From Cheilinus undulatus (Eukaryota; Chordata; Actinopteri; Labriformes; Labridae): 64,000 nucleotides of DNA. The stretch covers positions 7,142,921-7,206,920 of the forward strand of contig NC_054885.1 in assembly GCF_018320785.1 (NCBI RefSeq). The letters run 5' to 3'. The position numbers and the translations under genes were made by a program. Position 1 is the stretch's first letter. Every line of letters starts with the position of its first letter. Shown here in pieces: positions 61,258-64,000 of the stretch. The notes under the pieces are model-generated. The model searched no databases. It was not told where the DNA came from and saw only the letters and a list, made by a program, of their open reading frames with translations.

Positions 61258-61725
61258 GTATGGTTTCCACCAAGCAGTCTGGTTATTTTGATACGGAAAG
61301 CGCTTATCTTTCTCGTACTTTTTTTTTTTTTTTTTTTTTAGATATTTTTGGGGGCTTTTTGGGCCTTGTCTTCAATAGATATGGACAGTGGCTAAAGTCA
61401 GAAATAGGGATAAGAGTGGAGGAGGGACATGCAGGAAAGGAGTCACAGCTGAACCCAGCATACCTAACCCCAAGAACTTTCTTGTACTTCTACAGCCAAC
61501 CATACTGTTGCCTGGTAGGGGGATTCGTAAGCCAGCAGTGAGTCTAGCTCCACCCTTTAGGGTCTGATAGGTACGCTTTGTAACCCAACAGCAGCATGCT
61601 ATAAAAGTAGGACAGTACAGATTGGTTATTCTGGTGTCTTGCCCATTTTTCATACTGGGAATGCAAATAATTGCATACCATACTGAAACATACTGAACCA
61701 GACTGCTTGATGGAAATGCACCATT
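61258..61725. mobile_element. Miniature inverted-repeat element
   Basis: Left end 'tatggtttccaccaagcagt' plus ctggtta. Right end 'accagactgcttgatggaaa' plus tgcacca, an imperfect inverted pair. A T-run and a spacer of about 400 bp lie between. From memory these termini (TTTCCACCAAGCAGTC) mark a common teleost MITE. Target duplication not clear. Confidence 0.65.
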
Positions 61726-61904
61726 AGAAGGGGAAAGAGATTTTTGAACATTTGAATCATCCTGCTCACTGGATACATTTTTCTTGTTAATTTGGTTTCT
61801 TATTCCTGCCTGTGTTTACCTGCTGTCAAAGGCTTGAGTCAATCTGTGAAATCAGGTTAGAATAATTCAACATTAAAGGAAAATAATGCAGCATCTGTCA
61901 AAGT

Positions 61905-62410
61905 CAGGGGTGTCCAAACTTTTTCCCACTGAAGACCACATGCAGAAAAATGTAAGTATAGTGGGGCCTCTACTGTACACCTCGCTCTGAGGAAATTAAA
62001 GTTATTAAAATTAATATGATGTAGTTAAGATATGCTAAGTGATTGTGTATGCTTATAAGGCTAGTTATTGGCTGACAAGGTCAAAAGACAATCATTTTGG
62101 GGAGGTCAATTAGATTCCAGGGGCCCTGGGTGCCACTGGTTTTACTCCTGGAGCACCATTACTATTTGCTTCTGTAGGCTATGAGGGCATTTGGTTGCCA
62201 GTATGTTTATGTTTGTTTATGTATGCAATATAATCACCCGAAATTTTTTTTTAAAAAACATCAGTAAATCCCTCGTCAAAATGTTGGTTTACAGAATTAT
62301 AGTAGCACTGCCTTGTGCTGAAACTAGAAGTACAACACAATCAAGCACAAGCTTTATGTCCTGACGCTAAGGCCACATTAGGCCCCCAGGCCATAGTTTG
62401 GACACCCCTG
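61905..62410. mobile_element. hAT miniature element (CAGGGGTGTCCAAACT termini)
   Basis: Starts CAGGGGTGTCCAAACTTTTT and ends ATAGTTTGGACACCCCTG, a near-perfect inverted pair of hAT type. Adjacent 8-bp flanks (gtcaaagt and atcgaagg) match only partly, suggesting age. No coding capacity. Confidence 0.82.
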
Positions 62411-63757
62411 ATCGAAGGGATTGACCCAGCTTTATTACTGCTGTGCTCCACTATCAGACGTCTATCATGATCCAAAAGAAACCTCCTAACCGCACCGACT
62501 TTAACATTTGTAAAACATCACCTGATAACTTATCAACAATAAAAACCAACAAACAGAAGTTTTTAAAACCTTCAGGAAAAGATGCACAGAAACAGGATAC
62601 ATAGCCCTTCAATTATCCTCCCTCATGCTGTTTAATGCTGCTATACTGTACATCTTCTTTTCCATATGTGACCATCGTCACATTTAAAGCACTGCCACAC
62701 CTCTGCACAGCCTTATCTGTTTGTGAAGATCACTAACTCACTATGATGTCATTCGAAGCAGAGCCAGCAGAGGCAGGCCTGATCTGCACTCCATGTAATG
62801 CCTTTAATTAAGGGATTACCCTCCACAGCACATCACAGCTGGCTCTGCAGGGAAGTGTTGCTTCTTCAGTAATCTGTAATCTGTGTGGGTGTTGTCCCTC
62901 CATTGGTCTCTCTGGCCACACTAAAATCTCTCCTACAGCTGTCCCGTCAGAGCTAGACAAACACTGAAACAGTAGCGGCGTCAGGCTAACAGCTCGTTTC
63001 ATACCATTGCACTCTCCTTCAGTCACTTTAAACCAAACGATAAACTATCACAGAATAACCATAACGTGTCCGGAATGACAATTTTCCAACAAACTACTCT
63101 TTAAATGAGTCACACCTTCAAGGTCATACAACATTTTAAAAATGTGATCTATATATTAAAACTGAGCCTGATCATTAAAAGGCCCTTTTGACTATAAATC
63201 CTTTCTGAATCTTAAGACAGCGTGTATCATTACTTTAAGAAAAGGTACTCTTCTGTATTTGGCAACTTTTGGAAACGAGGCAGAGTTGGCAGAAGGTGAA
63301 GAGGAGCATGGACTAAAAATTTATGCAAACTTTAAAATGAAAGAGGCCATATGCTTCAGATGGAAATGGCACTTTTTCTTTATGTTATGTGTTTTTTGCT
63401 GTGTTTATAAAGATGCTGTATACAGGCACAGGTTTGAACTAACCCATATTCAATAGATAAGTATAGGTAAAGATTTTCTGTCAGTTTTGGCCTCTTTCAT
63501 ATCAAAACAAATGACAACTTAAAAGTCTTAAAATCCCCACCTATGTATCTCCTTTCCTTCTGTACCAATTATTTCTCTTTTTCTACTAAACTCACTCCCT
63601 CTCTACACACATCATCAGAAGTCTGACATAAAAATAAGAAACAAAGAAAGCAGATCCTCCTAATAGAGTAGTGATAAAAGATCTGGTTTATGTCTCAGAG
63701 CTGATAAATGTTGCTCAGGCTACATGAGTTAAAGAGAGCCTCTGAGTGCGTGGATTT

Positions 63758-64000
<243 letters not shown>

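Larger units (their letters stand above)
60061..63757 (-). other. tmem184b: tmem184b 3' UTR and tmem184b-ddx17 spacer
   Basis: No exon recognised. Minus-strand AATAAA (plus-strand TTTATT) candidates lie near 62433 and 60751, so the tmem184b 3' UTR could be about 1.3 or 3.0 kb. Two miniature transposons sit at 61258-61725 and 61905-62410. The rest is AT-rich unique-looking sequence. Confidence 0.4.

Overview
This window is nuclear DNA of a ray-finned (teleost) fish. The genes carry many short exons with GT-AG introns, the coding parts read as clear vertebrate orthologues, and introns and spacers are full of typical teleost repeats: hAT-type miniature elements with 8-bp target duplications, decayed Tc1-like transposons, L2- and RTE-like LINE pieces, and (aaac)n or (ggat)n tails.

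Layout from left to right. Positions 1-1.9 kb hold no gene I can recognise. polr2f (minus, 2320-5265) encodes a 127-residue common RNA polymerase subunit in five exons. micall1 (minus, 6546-20878) encodes a MICAL-like endosomal adaptor of about 1017 residues in fifteen coding exons, including one exon with five NPF repeats. GGA1 (plus, 22824-39991) encodes a 658-residue clathrin adaptor in seventeen exons, head to head with micall1, followed by a long 3' region with a degenerate ~90-bp tandem array. ddx17 (minus, 47564-59727) encodes a 643-residue DEAD-box RNA helicase in thirteen exons, with a 5.7-kb intron 11. The last exon of tmem184b (minus, 63758-63987) lies at the right edge. I joined each reading frame across its splice sites by hand. 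The four complete genes sum to whole codons (384, 3054, 1977 and 1932 nt).

All five genes have human orthologues on chromosome 22q13.1, so this is a rearranged piece of that conserved block. The gene set is ordinary housekeeping. polr2f serves transcription and ddx17 serves splicing and transcription. micall1 and GGA1 act in endosome/TGN membrane traffic, and tmem184b is a membrane protein linked to the same system.

I found no new multi-gene system. The less ordinary content is structural: a hAT nested in another hAT, with the empty site preserved in a second copy; three copies of one 8-bp target bracketing two different hAT elements; a transposon 30 bp from a polr2f splice acceptor; a ~590-bp palindrome in GGA1 intron 1; four strongly diverged tandem arrays; and the expanded NPF array of micall1. 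All identifications come from reading the sequence and from memory of the families; no database search was run.
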